A DNA stretch of 64,000 bases, from contig NZ_OY821667.1 of NCBI RefSeq assembly GCF_963682185.1, positions 4,601,501 to 4,665,500 on the forward strand, read 5' to 3'. Positions 63,232-64,000 of the stretch are shown in pieces; position 1 is the first letter of the stretch, and every line of letters starts with the position of its first letter. A program made the position numbers and the translations under genes. The notes beneath the pieces were generated by a model, which searched no databases, was not told the origin of the DNA, and saw only the letters and a list, made by a program, of their open reading frames with translations. The stretch comes from an uncultured Cohaesibacter sp. Its GTDB lineage: Bacteria; Pseudomonadota; Alphaproteobacteria; Rhizobiales; Cohaesibacteraceae.

Positions 63232-64000
63232 GTGAGCGACGGATTGGAATTCTTGACGGTTGAACCGGCCTCTGACCCTGTGGCCCGAAGGGAAATCGTC
63301 GACCTGCTGGCCAGTTGCGGCCTTGATTACGAGAAGCAAATCGAGTTTTTCGTAACAGCGCGGCAGGAAGGGCGGCTCGTAGCCTGTGCAGGCTTCGAAA
63401 AAGGCATCATCAAGGATGTTGCCATTTGCCAGACGCTGCGAGGCAGCGCGATCAGCCTGCGGCTCGTTAGCGAGGTAACCTATCTCGCCCATAGTCAGGG
63501 ATATCAAATTCTTTTCGTCTATACCGAGCCGCATAATGCGGATTTCTTTTTGGGCTGCGGCTTCTATCCGCTGGTCGAAGTGCCCGGACAGACGGCCCTG
63601 CTAGAGAATACGCCGGTCGGTATCAAGAATTATTGTGCCTCTCTGGCCCGCTACAAGGTGGAGGGGGATAAGATTGGCTGCGTGGTAGCCAACGCCAATC
63701 CCTTTACGCTCGGTCACCTCTATCTGATTACCGAAGCAGCGAAATCCTGTGATTGGCTCCACCTGTTCATCGTCAAGGAAGATGCCTCGCTCTTCTCCTA
63801 TCATGATCGCTTCATGCTGGCCAAGGAGATGACCAAGGACATTCCCAATCTCACCTTGCATGGTGGCTCGAAATATATGGTCTCGCGGGCCACGTTCCCG
63901 GCCTATTTCTTCAAGGACAAAGGCATGGTCGGTCAATGCCGCACCGCGGTCGATCTGTTGCTCTTCCGCAAATATATCGCCCCGGCCCTTGGCGTGACCC
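63232..64000 (+). CDS. citC: [citrate (pro-3S)-lyase] ligase (partial, 3' end outside window)
   Basis: This enzyme acetylates the prosthetic group of citrate lyase so it becomes active. The GTG at 63232 has AAGGA nine bases before it, and 256 residues run to the right edge. An N-terminal GNAT-like domain (about 10-125) is followed by a nucleotidyltransferase domain whose motif NANPFTLGH (N154-H162) is the family hallmark. Its presence predicts citDEF, citX and citG further right. Linked to tctCBA it means uptake and anaerobic breakdown of citrate to acetate and oxaloacetate. Confidence 0.93.
   Translation, partial: MSDGLEFLTVEPASDPVARREIVDLLASCGLDYEKQIEFFVTARQEGRLVACAGFEKGIIKDVAICQTLRGSAISLRLVSEVTYLAHSQGYQILFVYTEPHNADFFLGCGFYPLVEVPGQTALLENTPVGIKNYCASLARYKVEGDKIGCVVANANPFTLGHLYLITEAAKSCDWLHLFIVKEDASLFSYHDRFMLAKEMTKDIPNLTLHGGSKYMVSRATFPAYFFKDKGMVGQCRTAVDLLLFRKYIAPALGVT

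Noticed and set aside
1-64000. CRISPR arrays, tRNA, rRNA, insertion sequences, defence or phage genes
   Set aside because: No regularly spaced repeats, cloverleaf sequences, transposase or defence-type domains were seen in any intergenic region or frame.

Overview
The window looks like a chromosomal segment of a facultatively anaerobic, plant- or seaweed-polysaccharide-using alphaproteobacterium, most likely Hyphomicrobiales and perhaps Cohaesibacter-like. This is an inference from three things: the alphaproteobacterial style of the pyruvate carboxylase, universal stress protein and Tct/Ugp proteins; the fermentation genes (pflB/pflA, adhE, citrate lyase ligase), which are uncommon in that class; and an FNR-type site. 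No rRNA, tRNA, insertion sequence, phage gene or CRISPR array was seen.

Layout. 1-6366: the N-terminal two thirds of a secreted alpha-2-macroglobulin-like protein with an added PAN/apple domain (minus strand, runs off the left edge), then a secreted Sel1-repeat protein and a hotdog thioesterase. 6367-13395: pyruvate carboxylase behind a perfect FNR box and a structured leader, then cytochrome b561, a TDT-family transporter and a Gfo/Idh/MocA oxidoreductase. 13507-19661: anaerobic block of pflA and pflB, a divergent iron-type alcohol dehydrogenase and a tandem universal stress protein. 20141-30759: DMT exporter, LacI regulator, a quinone/electrophile-stress run (pirin, wrbA, yqjG) divergent from a GntR regulator, SelO divergent from a biotin-sulfoxide-reductase-like molybdoenzyme, and an unlisted 51-residue gene. 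31203-36869: beta-mannosidase and bifunctional adhE.

37213-45462: a pectin-utilisation operon on the minus strand (ABC importer, GH28 polygalacturonase, GH105 unsaturated-uronyl hydrolase) divergent from an AraC regulator. 45776-52088: a small Cys-rich membrane protein, a Pho-box-preceded ugpB-A-E-Q-C operon for glycerol-3-phosphate and glycerophosphodiesters, and an RpiR regulator. 52251-59242: an arabinan block (ArsR-type regulator with an unrecognised C-terminal domain, GH51 arabinofuranosidase, full ABC importer). 59734-64000: a tripartite tricarboxylate transporter (tctC-tctB-tctA) followed by citC, the start of a probable citrate-fermentation locus that continues off the right edge.

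Together the genes import pectin, arabinan and mannan fragments, citrate and phosphodiesters, and ferment the resulting pyruvate to formate, acetyl-CoA and ethanol when oxygen is absent. I found no undescribed defence or mobile system. The most unusual items are the PAN-TPR-macroglobulin architecture, the ArsR regulator with its two in-phase dyads in front of abfA, the FNR box and leader of pyc, and a small gene preceded by two perfect hairpins.
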